In this document: piece by piece, positions 23,186 through 34,689 of the stretch
Layout of the letters: each line of letters begins with the position of its first letter
How positions within the stretch are numbered: position 1 is the stretch's first letter
NCBI GenBank assembly: GCA_037576195.1
Contig: CM075103.1
Coordinates: 34,370,723-34,434,722, forward strand
Reading direction: 5' to 3'
DNA: 64,000 nt
Origin: Phytoseiulus persimilis
Taxonomy: Eukaryota; Arthropoda; Arachnida; Mesostigmata; Phytoseiidae
Translations under genes and position numbers: made by a program
The notes under the pieces: model-generated
The model's database searches: none
Told to the model about the DNA's origin: nothing
Seen by the model: the letters and a program-made list of their open reading frames with translations, nothing else

Positions 23186-25334
23186 AACGAAGCATTACAA
23201 CAGCCGGGGATGTTCGCGTACGGCGGGCATCGAACCCGCGACGCCCAGGGAGAGATCATAAACTTGGAGTGAATTCGTAACACTCACATGATATGGAGCA
23301 TGGTGACACAGAGAATGAGTGTCGTGACAGGTAAAATCGGCAGCGTGAACGTTCGCGCCAAGTTGTTCGCGCAGGATTGTCCGATCCCACCGTGTTCAGA
23401 CGATACTTTCGTCGGCTGATCTGACTGGCGCAGCCTCCTGTCGGTCCGCTCCTTCCGTTCAGCATCCACTGTACGTTTCTAGCGATCGAAAAGCACTCCG
23501 GATTGCATTCCCACGGCCAAGAAAAACCTTTTCTTTGTCGGTCGATCCTCTTTTCCAAAGGCGGGAGGGGGCTCCTTCACCCGGATATCGAAAACGGGAA
23601 ACCATCCACAAAACCCTGAAAAACCCACTCCCTCCGCTGCTCCGCTGCCGCGAACGCGGAAGGTGAGTCTTCCGTTATACATTACTTCCAGCAAACGGAA
23701 AGCTCTGCCAAGGTGTTTAATTGTGTGCTAGGAGGGACATGCTTGACTCATCGTTCGGGTCCGGGGGCAGAGGGTGTGGCCCCGGCCCGCCATTCTTTCT
23801 TCTTCATGATGCGTTCTACTTTGCGCGAGGTTTTCTTCTAATCTTCTTGGGTACTCATTATCTGTCTGATTAGGTGTGGGATGTCATTTGCTGTGAGTTG
23901 CTGCCAGAGTTGATTCGGTGCCCGTTTCCCGAGTCATCTCTTCCATGCGCTGCCCATAATTCTAGAAATTTCCATGGTTCGTCGGCATTTGTGTTGGGTG
24001 ATGGGATAGGTAGCCGAAGTCACCAGTCGCCAATACTTAGGATGCATGAGTAGGTCCAACGGTCTTTATCGGTCGTGTCTCACGTGTGCTGTCAGTTTTG
24101 AAGCGTGTTGGCTCCTATCTATGAACTCACTCTGCCTTCGTCCTCGTCTTCCTCCACGCTCCCGTCCATCTCCAGATTACATCGTGCGCAAAGTTCGGCT
24201 CCCTCGCTCGCCAGCAGCGACCGGGGAACCATTCTGGCGAGGACAAGGCGAGGGTCTGCGTTGACGTGGTACGGTATGCCGTATAGCCGAAATCCTCTGT
24301 TCCTACTCCGGCGATTCTCTGTTCTTTTTGAGTTTCGGTTGCGTCACAGGTTCTTGGGGGGATCCTCGCGATGTTTGTTGCTGTTTTCATTGCATTTTCG
24401 GTCACGATCTTGATATGTGAGAACGATGTGAGTTCCGATGTCTCCTGCGGGGGATTGTATCTAGATTGTGTGATTCATGATCTTCGGTCTCGGGTTTCTG
24501 TCTTTTCTACTCCTGAAGAACATCACTGCTTCAGTCTTCTGGGGGCCAGGATAGTTTATTTTCCTTCATCCAAAGAACGATTATCTCAAGGGAGTCCCGT
24601 GTTGTCTACTCTGGTGCCTCAAGAGTTTCGGCCTTGAACACCAATGCCAGATCGTCTGCGTATGAAATCGTCGAGGCTCCCTCTGGGAGTTTAATCTCGA
24701 GGACATTTTCAAAGGCGACATCCCACAGGGTGGGATCTAGGATGGATCCCTGCGAAACCCCCGCCGTCTTTCCAGGCGGTCTCCCTCTACATCGGTGATC
24801 CATCGGTTCTGTAGTGGAACTTGAGAATTCCGCGAATATATCCAGAGACGCTTCTTCTCTTCAAGCTAATGAAGATGCCCCCCAAGTCACGTCTAGGGGG
24901 ATCTATGTTATGCGTTGCCTTCTCCGCCAGGGTTTGTTCATCTTTTCCACGGCCAGTCTCGGAACTTTCTGGATGGCTTGGAGAGTGGATCATTTTGCTC
25001 TGAAGCCATTTTGGACCTCCTGGAAGTTTCCCCCCCTCCTCCAGCTCCTGCTGCAGTCTGTGATTGATAATGCTCTCTGCTCCCTCGGCTCAAATGTCGA
25101 GGAGGGCTCTGTTTCCCTGGTTTCCCGCTTCCCTGTATCTGGAAAGATGTCAGTGTAGAGGATTTGGTCCATCATTCCTGCAAAGATCTTCGGCCATATT
25201 GCCATCAGCATTTTGAGTGTCTCCGAGGGGACGCCGTCCGGACCGGGGGCTCTTCTTTTCGCCCTTCTCTCTGCTGCTCTTTGGACTTCAGCCGTGGTGA
25301 CGGGTTGGATGTTTTGCGGTTCCTTGGCTGTCAT
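23186..25334 (-). pseudogene. R1-like LINE reverse transcriptase and 3' part, copy B
   Basis: From 25334 downward: AKRRAPGPDGVPSETLK, IWPKIFAGMMDQILYTD, then frameshifted palm motifs, GVSQGSILDPTLWDVAFENV (about 24750-24690) and STISYADDLALVFKAETLEA with YADD at 24651-24662. The C-terminal region and 3' tail run to 23186, with a T-arm-like motif at 23226-23236. Frameshifts occur in the fingers and C-terminal parts. The palm is cleaner than in copy A. No endonuclease domain is present. Confidence 0.75.
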
Positions 25335-25461
25335 TCCCCTTCTCCGAGCGCTCTCGATCGAGAGATCCTGGATTTACTTGTCGATGTTACAACGACAGAT
25401 CTGCGATGACCGATGTCATTTTCATCGATTATCGTGCAGCCTTCGACGTGATAAACGACCG
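23186..25461 (-). mobile_element. Composite LINE block, copy B
   Basis: Near-identical to 12009-14308. The left end joins piggyBac copy B inside its acidic N-terminal frame. On the right the plus-strand LINE RT continues uninterrupted (to about 26109), so here the neighbouring CR1-like element is preserved. Confidence 0.8.
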
Positions 25462-26109
25462 TCTGCTCGTCTCGAAGCTCCCTGTCTCTGCCACCCCCCC
25501 CCTTGGATGTGCCGCTGGTTTGCAGACTGCTTCTCCGATCGCAAGTTTTGTTTCAGAATTGAGCGCACCTCTGACAGGTACCCTGCTCTTTCAGGAGTGC
25601 CCCGGGGCTCAGTGGTCGGCTCACTTCTATTTATCTTTTATACTGCGAGCCTCCGATTCGAGATTCCCTTGGGTGTTTCTCATCAGACCTACGCTGACGA
25701 TACACAGATCTTCGCTGATGTGTCCCGGCCCGATGGCCGCGTTGCTCTACAGCAAACCCTTGGTGACATTGAGGATTGGGCGGACCGTTGCGAACTACAT
25801 ATTTCCACCTTAAAATCTGGTTGCCTTCAAGTACTTCATTCAGACTAATTCGAGTACGTTCTCTTCGGGAAAGAGATTGCTGAACTCGATCATGTCAAAG
25901 ATCTCGGAGTTCTTCTTGCCTCTGATCTCAGCCCTGAGGGCCATCTCAAAGATGCTCTCTTGCGTGCCGACCGCACTGTCGATCTCGTTATCCGTGCTTT
26001 TGACTTCGAACTCCCTGGAGTAAATACCAGAGCCTGTAACGTGCTCAAAATGCCTTCTCTTCTGTATGGTTCGGAAGTCTGGAGACCCTGGGTGGATCTG
26101 TCGAGATGA
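25406..26109 (+). pseudogene. CR1-like LINE reverse transcriptase, C-terminal half
   Basis: The plus-strand frame starts TDVIFIDYRAAFDVINDRLL. It shifts at a C-run (about 25494-25502) and continues RWFADCFSDRKFCF, SGVPRGSVVGSLLF and QTYADDTQIFAD (YADD at 25690-25701). After a single TAA (25846-25848) the same frame gives VKDLGVLLASDLSPEGHL and PSLLYGSEVWRPW, the usual LINE RT thumb and tail, ending at TGA 26107-26109. The 5' side is cut by the inverted R1-like element. Motif order fits CR1/Jockey-type LINEs. Confidence 0.75.
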
Positions 26110-26306
26110 TGTCTACTTTCCAGAAAAGCCCTGCTTCAACAGGCTCGACAATTTGTCTAGAGGGCCATCTTCGCTGATTTCTCGAGTGACGATGGCTGAA
26201 GCTGGCTGAGCTGATCATGATGTGATTCACACCGCGCATTCCCGCACTCGACTTGATCATTCCCTACCTTGAAATGAATGTACCAAAAATGAACATAGAG
26301 GAACAA

Positions 26307-26312
26307 TTTATT
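26307..26312 (-). terminator. AATAAA polyadenylation signal overlapping the stop codon
   Basis: The minus strand reads AATAAA at 26312-26307, overlapping the TAA stop (26310-26308) of the TGS1-like frame. The related fragment at 37.7-37.9 kb keeps the same AATAAA at its 3' end. Confidence 0.6.
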
Positions 26313-27840
26313 GATAATTATTTACCAAATCGCCATAGTACGCTGTTGACGTTTTTATTTTTCCTGCCAGGAAGTTGAGCTCCAGCTCGACGCCCTGGAT
26401 GGAACCCGCCGCTCGTGCCGTCCCGGCGAGCTGATCCACGGCAACAGTTCTCGGGAGCAGGAGGGCGAGGTTACGGGTGAAGCGGGCGCAGTGGTGCAGG
26501 ATCTTCTCATAGTCTGGCCTCATCCGACTGAGGTCGTAGACCCCAGTTAGGTAGGCCGGACCACCCCAGGGAGGGCCGCAGATGATGGCGTCGACGGGCT
26601 CCTTGAACATGGTCGTGCTTATGTCGAAAATGTCGCTCACCCTGAAAGACATTTTCGAGCGGGGCACACCGTAGAGGTCCGCCATCCTCTTCGCGCACTG
26701 CACCTCCGAGGCGCTGATGTCACTCGCGAACGCGTGCGACACCTCGTCCATGAGAGCAGCCTGCACGATGTAGCCGCCCGCTCCGCAGAATGGGTCGAAG
26801 ACCCGTATCTTCCTCCCGAGCTTTTGGCTCAGGGACACCACGCGCCTCGCAATGTGCTTTGAGATCTCTTCCGGGCTGATTGAGAACCAAGCCTGGCGGC
26901 TTAGTGGAAGTTCCGGGGTGAAGCGGGAGACCAACCGGAACCTCTGAGCGTAGTACTTCTCCATGCACTCGCTCCCTTCAGCTCCAGAAGTGTCCCGCTG
27001 AGCTGAAGCAGCCTCAACCGAGTCAAGGAACGGCTTCACCTCTCTGGCCAGGCCGCTCTCGCACTTGACACAAGGGGCCATGACCAGATTGAGCTCCTTC
27101 GTTCCCTCTGGCTTCTCAAAGAGCAAACCAGCGCTCCGACTCTGCTCAGCCTCAAGCGCCGGTCGGTGCAGCAGTGGTCTTCGGCACGCACAGGCTGGGT
27201 CGGAGGCTGGACCGCGGCGATTTGGCGTCAAGCAACGCCTGTACCTAAATACGCTCTCACAGTCAGCGGAGTAAGACCTACTGACTACGACGGGTGCGGT
27301 CCCGAAGCTCCCCCGGAGGACGACTCGAGAGACGACTCCTCCTCGGGATCCACAGATGAAGGAGGAGTAGCCGGCCGCGAAGCTACCGGTATGGCCTGCG
27401 TGCTCGGGCTCATAGCGCAGGAGGTGGGCCAGGCATCGCTTTTGCCCGATCTGGACGTCGTAGTGGCCAGGGCGGCCATCCGAGAGCAGGAAAGTTTCCG
27501 TCGAAGCTTCCGTCACACTGGAGATCGACGTCTGGGATACGATTCCTGCGCGGCGGAGCGCGCTGAACACTTCGGAGTTCGACACTCCGCGGGTCATCAC
27601 AAGGTGGAGGATGAAGGGCCGGCCGGGGACGGACGCCGGGTACACGATCGGGACGCAGCCCTCGATGATCGGTGATACTCCCGGACCGTTCGAGGCGTTG
27701 ACCCGGCAAGTAACTGGTGGTCTCCTGTTGCGCCTTGACTCCTCGAGTTTCATCCGTGAATCCGATGCACGTTGGGAACCGCGAACTGTTTGGGCGCCTT
27801 TGGAGTCGGGGGCTCTCCAGGAAACCAGAGATGACGACAT
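26308..27840 (-). CDS. TGS1-like cap methyltransferase with unknown N-terminal extension
   Basis: Trimethylguanosine synthases add two methyl groups to the m7G cap of snRNAs and similar RNAs, using SAM. Residues 293-510 of this 510-codon open frame match that domain: EKYYAQRFRLVSRF, AWFSISPEEISKHIA, the SAM-binding DPFCGAGG (from residue 349), SDIS, the catalytic PPWGGPAYL (from 423), LLLPRTVAVDQLA and the end motif KTSTAYYGDLV. An internal ATG at 26964 would give a 218-residue protein of just this domain. Residues 1-292 show no known domain. Their DNA is GC-rich, open in other frames too, and recurs inverted and frameshifted at 33.1-33.8 kb, so they may be repeat-derived. The lack of introns suggests a retrocopy. 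The catalytic motifs look intact; expression is unknown. Confidence 0.75.
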   Translation of the reverse strand: MSSSLVSWRAPDSKGAQTVRGSQRASDSRMKLEESRRNRRPPVTCRVNASNGPGVSPIIEGCVPIVYPASVPGRPFILHLVMTRGVSNSEVFSALRRAGIVSQTSISSVTEASTETFLLSDGRPGHYDVQIGQKRCLAHLLRYEPEHAGHTGSFAAGYSSFICGSRGGVVSRVVLRGSFGTAPVVVSRSYSADCESVFRYRRCLTPNRRGPASDPACACRRPLLHRPALEAEQSRSAGLLFEKPEGTKELNLVMAPCVKCESGLAREVKPFLDSVEAASAQRDTSGAEGSECMEKYYAQRFRLVSRFTPELPLSRQAWFSISPEEISKHIARRVVSLSQKLGRKIRVFDPFCGAGGYIVQAALMDEVSHAFASDISASEVQCAKRMADLYGVPRSKMSFRVSDIFDISTTMFKEPVDAIICGPPWGGPAYLTGVYDLSRMRPDYEKILHHCARFTRNLALLLPRTVAVDQLAGTARAAGSIQGVELELNFLAGKIKTSTAYYGDLVNNYQ

Positions 27841-28877
27841 TTTGGATTTCGGTTGGCGAAGAGCTCAGAACAACCTGAAGTGCTCTCACTCGTCACTCTC
27901 GTGGGATTGTGACGGGGTGTACTCAGACTTTAAAACGGATAGGTTCGGAGAGAGCTCGTCCCCGCCCAGGCGAGAAGGCGGTGTTCTTCCGGAGAGAGGT
28001 CGGTGCTATCTGGCGATGCGAGACCTCGATGCTCTATCAACCGATTCTGAGGAATTTCCAAGAATTTGTCGGATCGGCAACCCCGTGGCTTTGGAAACGG
28101 CCGAGAGAGTCTAGGATCTCCAGCACCGCTTGCGGTGCGAGGGTTCCTCTTTGCGGCTGAGGGGTTCTGGCCTACGACTAGGAGCACGAGAGGCCATCAT
28201 CTAGGGCGGCAGCTTCGGTCAATCGGAAGGACCGGATGAATCCCTCGGAGACATCTGTGTGCTCCAGAGGACCCGTCGTCGGGATGCTACATTTTAGCAT
28301 GGAGCTCCTCCAGGACAGGGATTTGTGACAGTCCCGAGACGAGTAGATGAGGAATGAGAGTGATGATATGATCATGAATCCTATAAATATTCCACTCATG
28401 TGGAAACTTTCCGCGGTGGCTCTCCACATGCTTTCCTCAGTCTCGCCATGCTTGGGTTCTCGATTATGTTCTCGGGAAGTCGCTTCCGTTATGAGAGAAG
28501 CCTTTCAGCTCTGCGATACGATATCAAAAGGGATTCAGATTGTTGTACCCGTAACCAATTTTGAAGATACTGGCCGATCATCAGAGAGACGTTGAATGAT
28601 CAAAGTACAGCACTGATCCGAGGAGGTTCAAACTCGAGTGGTGTGGAAGGTTCGAGTGGACTACCGAGTTGTGACCCAAGCTGATTCATGGAAGGAGTTG
28701 TAAATAGAGATAGAACGCTGCTCTTGTCTCGAGAACTCCCCAAGGAGTCTTGCGCTCAGCCCGAGAATTTAGCGACTTAACGAGACTAACATCGGGGAAA
28801 TAATCTCATTCGGCGATATCAGATAAGGGCGTCGTTGATGCATGTGAGAATTGCCGACAGTGCTGCATACCATATCA
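27841..28877. other. No recognised feature
   Basis: Only short open frames without known domains lie between the TGS1-like frame and MULE A. The 5' control region of the TGS1-like frame should lie here, but no TATA or initiator stands out. Confidence 0.4.
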
Positions 28878-29930
28878 TCAGCGGTTCTGAATGCAGGTCT
28901 CATTGGAAATAAGTCTCGAGTGATACTCAGCGACGTTGTTGCGGAGTCGAATAGTTGCGGGATAGTGGCGATACTGGAGCCGTCCGTTCTTGCCCGCCGT
29001 CAAATCATGGATCCGGGTTACGTTTTCCCGTTCGAGAACCTCTAGAATCTGAGGTACCGATTCATTCATGGGGAGAGAGTCAAGGTCTGACGGCGGCGAG
29101 CCGTCTGACCTTGACTCCGTACTGGCTGGTAAGAGTTCTTCGCCAGCCAGAGCCCGCCGTTCGATACTGCGGCAACTCAGGAGACGCGTGAATATCGCTT
29201 TCGGAAACTTGGACGTCTCGAGTTGGAGCAAATTTACAACTTGGGGAGTTTTCTCAGTGACGACTCCACGAATGGCGCGGAGGCTGTGGAGCTGGTGGAA
29301 CAAGCGAGGGACTACGCTGAAAGTCCCATCCATGTAGACAATCGGTGCGTTGCATAGAACTTTGATCATCTCAGCTATGCTGAAACCTAGAAGCCTGTGG
29401 TTCGTTCCTTCATCGAACAACAAGAACTCTTCGCCTGCCTTCGTTCTCCTCCTGGGTCCTTCGAGCACGATATCTTGCCTCGACTTGAGCAGGGACGGCC
29501 TGATCTTCGACCGTGCCCGGTACAAGAAGGATCGAGCAGCATCGTATGTCGGCATCGAGACCCCGATTTCTTCATCGTCGTGCGACGTCTGGAATTCCTC
29601 CACGACTGCGACCAGAGTTTGAGAATATACTTGTTTCATGCCTCTCTCGGCTTGAGAAACCACAGCTCTCTTCATCTTCTGATGTGCTGTTCGACTCATG
29701 AAATCTGGAGTGGCAGGTTCGTGGTCATGGTCGCCCGGCTTGCTTCTCTCGAAGAGGTCTGGGGTTGCGAGAATCCTACAACTAGCTCAACAGCCTTTAT
29801 CTCTCTTGTGTACACATCGGCAGTACAACTTCTCACCGTACTCCGTAGAGTCTTTCTTCTCGATTTCATAGAGGTAGCTGTGCACCAAGTAGAGGGGTTC
29901 ACCCCTTTTCGAAAGCACTCCTTGCACTGC
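28878..29930 (-). pseudogene. MULE transposase A (FLYWCH-type finger plus truncated DDE)
   Basis: Minus strand from about 29925: a FLYWCH-like zinc finger (EKLYCRCVHKRDKGC, then SC..., ending DHDHEPATPDF), interrupted by one TGA at 29789-29787 but in frame with the 273-codon frame 29699-28878. That frame gives YRARSKIRPSLLKSRQDI, EEFLLFDEG, APIVYMDGTFSVVPRLFHQL (first catalytic aspartate in MDGTF) and NNVAEYHSRL, in MULE order. The centre of the catalytic domain between HSLRAIRG and the tail appears deleted, so the second and third catalytic residues are missing. MULE B at 42-43 kb is a different family. Confidence 0.75.
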
Positions 29931-32900
29931 CATCTCCGCGGCGTAGGAGGTTCGTTACTTTTCAAACCTTGCGCGGCTACAGCGCCGCTCGGTGACCTCC
30001 TGGGAACATGGCGGCAGCCATGAGACCGCGCGCAAACCACACGGCCACCGTGAGCTCATGATGCGTCGGGCCCGCTGACCTTGGGACCGTTGGAGGCGGT
30101 GGAAACTTCATCGAAGTGCTCTCGCAAGGAAACTACATATCGACTTATTTCAAGACCAGAACTTGTCCAGCACAAGCGGAAGATGCGATAATAACCAACT
30201 GATTCGTGTGTAACAAATTCGTGTGGCCGGGAGCGCTTAACCGGATGCCCCGCAGGTTTATCGGCTTCGCGATTCAGGAGAAAATCGGATAGATCCAGGA
30301 CAAGAAGACTGTTCCAGCGAATGACACCCGAAAGTTCGCTCCGATCTTCCACGGAGAGAGAGGTACTCCAGCTCGCGTGCATGACTGACTTTAATGATCG
30401 AAGGATTCCCTCCTGATGAGTCAGTGATCTTGTCGGAATCAGCTGATGTTAGATTGGCGACGGGATCCATAGAGTTACTGCGTAACAGCATCTTCAAGAT
30501 GTATAATGAGCGTCCGGTTCCAACCAGCGTCCACCCGCTGCAGGCCGGAACTCGCTTCGCAAGCCAATGCTTCTACATCGTGGAAGTTGCCCTCAGTCGA
30601 GACTCTCCCATCCATATTGAATTCTCCCCCTCGCTTGCTTCGAAATAGATTATTTTCCCACTGCGAGAATCACCCCGTTATTCTTGGCCCCACCAATGCC
30701 CTTTCCGTTACTGAATGGGCCGCCGTAGACTCCAAGCCGTCAACCAGTGCTATGCATGGAACGTTCTCTGATTCGGACTCAACGAACGGCGCTTGAGGAT
30801 TCGGGGAGTCTATGGAAGAGGACTGAGTCGGCGAAACGAGATTCTGGGAAACAAGATTTCGGGGAAACGAGACTCGGGAAACGAGACTCGGGGAAACGAG
30901 GCATAACCTCCACGAATATATCCTAAACCATGCTGCCATCTCCTTGATTCCAGGGAAGCGACGTATGCTTGGTTCGCGCACGACCTGAGGGAACACCCGA
31001 AGAAGCCAGAATCTCATAACTTTGAACCAGACTCTTGACGCGCAGAACATGATAGCTCTCAAGACATTTTCCCAAAAGACTCAGCTTGGTCAGTAGCGTG
31101 GGTTTTCGCGCGGATTTCATGTTTGAACGTGACGAAGAAACAATACTCGGTATCTGATTATTCCTGGACTCATGAGCCGACTTCAATATTGAGAGATCGT
31201 GAGAAAACCGTCGGTTGATGCGGTCATATCCGGGGAAGATTCACGAAAAGTAAACTGGAATCGAAACGACCAGGTCAACTGTTCAACCCCGTTGCGTCCT
31301 GACGGAACTACTGGCGAGCCTCCGACGAAATTAACACGGAACTTTCCCGCGGGCTCAGTGGCGTGAAGGGTTTTCAAGATGAATTCTTCAATGTGGCGTT
31401 CTGGAGGTCGTGATTCGGTGCGCGCATGCGCCTGATATTCTGGGACCACAGTTCCGCGAAATAGAGAAAACGGCTCTCAAGCTTCCCCTCCCAGACTGAT
31501 CAGGAGACGATTGAAGTTAATAGTCAGCGCGGACGTCGTTCCGAAGGCTCATTTCTTGAGTGATCAGACGGATTATCTTACAGAGTGCGTGAGCGCGTTC
31601 CTCCGACAGTCAAGATGGCCCTGTAGCCTTGATGGCTGGGGCGGACCGCCCCCCCTTACGGTACGCCAGTGCTTTGAATCATTATCATCTATATTACTGG
31701 AGATCGACGCTCAATGGATATTTTCAGGGTACGCTGGATCCTTCATTCAAGACCCCAACAAGTTCGACAGCAACAGTAACACACATTTGGGATGATTCCT
31801 CCAAGACACCTCCAGGTGTTCTTGAGGCGACAAGAACAACGAATTATCCACTGTAGAGCGACCTACTGCATGTCAAACTAACTAAGGTCCACCCACCGCC
31901 AGGTGACGGTGATGAGACGAATTACGAGTGTATGATGGACATCACGCTTCCCTGTGCCATATTCATTGCTGCACCGCTAATTATTTCCAGACGAACTGTG
32001 TACTTCCCAAAATATGTATTCAATGGCAGAGGAGATGTGAACCAATGGTTGTCCTCCTGAACTTGTGACTTCAGACCGCGAGGTCTCGAGGCGCTTCCTG
32101 GAGGACAGCGACACATTTCACCGGCCTGGCGCATCGGACCCGACGACAGAATATTGTCACGGCGCAGGCAGGGTAAAATTTTTGTGCGACAGATTCTCCT
32201 GTTCCGGTATTGTTACGCGTTCGACGCTGTGAGGAATATTCTGCGGGCGTACGGATCTCAAATTTGGTCGAAAGTGCCTCCAGCACTTGCTCGGTGTGGA
32301 GCAGGGATTCACTGAGAGATACCATGGGCCATTGAGTGCATATCCATACGGCCTCTATGATCTGGCAGTGATAACATCAGTCCTATTCCTTTCTACTGGT
32401 CTTGGGACCCTCACGAAATCTGGTCCTAGATCGACTTCACGGTATGATCTACGAGGGGTCTCCGTAAATTACTGCTCGACATAGGAGCCGTTCGAATTTT
32501 GGCGCGCTCGCCATTAAGCACACACGACTCTTCAGTATCCACCACATCACAGCTACGCAAAGTGCGACGCACTGACACAAATTCTGCAACGTGGAGGGAG
32601 CAGCGCTTTGTGCTGTCCCGAAGCACTCCAGTATGAAACGCTGGATAGCAACAATGATCATGGATGAACTTGAATCTGTGCACGGAGACTCTGGACCTTC
32701 GCCGTTCCCGTGACGAAGTAGTCGTAGCAGAGAGAAATATGGTTGCGGCAGTTCATTGAAGAAAAACGCGCGAAATAGCGGACGCGCCGGCCATCACTAG
32801 AGTTTCAACAGGGAGGATCTAGCACGTAAGCTTGACTGAGGGAAATTTCGTCGGAACGGGTGCCGCGCTTGCTGTGCAACAAGCACAGAAGCGTCCGACT

Positions 32901-33145
32901 CCGAGCCCCGAGAAGGAATATGGCCATTTCTGAGCATAACCCGAAAGACTCGACCTGAAGCGCAGAGGCACTCTTGCACCTCGAGCGGCGGTTGAGATCT
33001 ACGACTCTTCGCTTTAACTCATCGTCGCGATCATCATTAACGAGTGTGCGCCATTTCAGCGATCCATCTTTCCAGTGAGTCACAAGTCACAAACGAGTGC
33101 TCTTCAGTTCGAATCGAGCTTTCAAATCGATCAGGATCCCGAATG
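29931..33145. other. Long stretch without recognised gene
   Basis: Open frames of up to 130 codons occur (for example 30670-31062 minus and 31511-31795 plus). None shows a domain I can name. Near 31985-32045 the plus strand reads VYFPKYVFNGRGDVNQWL, faintly like a retroelement gag, but without support around it. A small minisatellite lies at 30827-30901. Confidence 0.4.
30827..30901. repeat. Short minisatellite, GGGAAACGAGACTC unit
   Basis: Five direct copies of a 14-17-bp phrase (GGGAAACGAGACTCG and variants) run from 30827 to 30901. They produce the repeated minus-strand peptide pattern SRVSFPRNLV. Confidence 0.85.
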
Positions 33146-33838
33146 CCTTCAACTCTGGCTTCCCGGAGGAACGCCGACTTAATGGGCGGCCAAATGGATG
33201 GCGGTTCCAGATGCGCATCGGATCCACGGATGGAACTTGAGGACTCCGGGCGCGACAGAAGACCGCCAAGTACTTTCCGGATCAACGACGTGAAGGGCCC
33301 GGGAGTGCCACCGATCATCGAGGCCTACGACCCGATCGCGTACCCGGCGTCCATCCCCGGCCGGCCCTTCATCCTCCACCTTGTGGACGCTCGAACTCCG
33401 AAGTGTTCAGCGCTCTCCGCCGCGCAGAAATCGTTTCCCAGACGTCGATCTCCAGTGTGACGGAAGCTTCGACGGAAACTTTCCTGCTCTCGGATGGCCA
33501 CCCTTGCCACTTCGACGTGCCTGGCGCACCTCCTTCGCTATGAGCCCCAGCACGCAGGCCATAGCGGCAGCTTCGCGGCCGGCTACTCTTCCTGCATCTG
33601 TGGCTCCCGAGGAGGATTCATCTCCTGAGTCGTCCTTCGGGGGAGCTTCAGGACCGCACCCGTCGTAGTCAGCAGTTCCTACTCCGCTGACTGCGAGAGC
33701 GTATTTAGGTACAAGCCTTGCTTGACGCAAAAGCGCCGCGGTTCAGCCTCCAACCGAGCCTGTGCGTGCCGAAGACCACTGCTGCACCGATCGGCGCTCC
33801 AGGCTGAGCAGAGCCGGAGCGCTGGTTTGCTCTCCTTG
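33146..33838 (+). pseudogene. Inverted copy of the TGS1 N-terminal extension
   Basis: About 690 bp aligns, in opposite orientation, with 27113-27850. The plus strand begins with a frame reading EDSGRDRRPPSTFRIND and YPASIPGRPFILHLV, matching the extension of the TGS1-like frame. A short deletion near 33385 shifts the frame; the remaining match can be followed only at the DNA level. The similarity stops at about 33838, before the methyltransferase domain would begin. The extension thus exists as a unit independent of the TGS1 domain. Its function is unknown. Confidence 0.8.
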
Positions 33839-33894
33839 GTTTATGTTTTTTTTTTGGATCTGTATGAATATAAACTGTAAAATTTCGAGCAGTA

Positions 33895-34687
33895 GGGCGG
33901 CCCGTTCATTCCTTCGAATGTTCCAGATCCGCCCGTCTATTAGAGGATGCCCGTTTATTTTTCAGAATCCGAGGTCTGCCTGATTTAGGTCGCTCGTCCA
34001 TAGAAGGAGGGCGTCTGGCCTTCACTCTACCCTGTATAAATCGATTTCACCATATTCCGCGTAATAATCGTACGATTAGATACTGGGAGCCAAACACGCC
34101 GGGAAATGGCTTCCTAGTCAGCATGATCGGAGTTCACGAGAATTTTTCTAAATCGGGCGACCGCTACCGGAGGTCGGGAAGAGCTGGTATTGCCATGGTG
34201 TGTGGATTTCCATGGCTCTTTCTCTTCATTTCGACTCCGTTTCGATGTCTGAGCCATCATATCTCTCATCTGCGTCACCTTCATCACGTGTTTCAGAGAG
34301 AGGGAACAGCACTCACGAATACTTTGAGTTGTGAGCGAGCATTCGCTCCAAAGGAGCTGTTAGCAGGCTTGCTATCGTCTATGGCGTTCGAGTTGATTCC
34401 ACTCAAGACTCCGAACACACACGGAGAGGAACCCTCCACTCTTCTGCGTGGTGTTTGACCGCGAATGAAACCAGTAGAGCTTGACTGATTTTCGACGATC
34501 GCTCATACGCTCTACTACCTCCCTCAGATGGGCCCGTTCATCAGAGAATGCCCTCCTATTTCTTCAAATGGTCAATGCCCGCCTGATTATCTGAGGCCGC
34601 CTGTCTATTGGAGGAGGCCCGCTCATTTTTCCAAATTATCGGGACCCGCCTGCCTGTCAGAGATAGCCTGTCCAATGAAGCCCGCCC
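33895..34687. mobile_element. Candidate TA-flanked MITE
   Basis: The ends are GGGCGGCCCGTTCATT (33895) and, inverted, GGGCGGGCTTCATT (ending at 34687), flanked by TA at 33893-33894 and 34688-34689. The subterminal zones (33900-34010 and 34530-34680) share repeated phrases such as CCCG.CTATT.GAGGA.GCCCG, like the subterminal repeats of pogo/Tigger elements. The ends match imperfectly, so the call is tentative. Confidence 0.4.
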
Positions 34688-34689
34688 TA

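Noticed and set aside
23183..23261. Plus-strand peptide AGIEPATPRE suggesting a known protein end
   Set aside because: This phrase comes from reading the T-arm-like motif antisense in the LINE tail. It also occurs in spurious translations of tRNA-like DNA.
27166..27889. 169-codon plus-strand and 159-codon minus-strand frames overlapping the TGS1-like frame
   Set aside because: GC-rich sequence with few stops. They lack motifs, and the TGS1 frame explains the region better.
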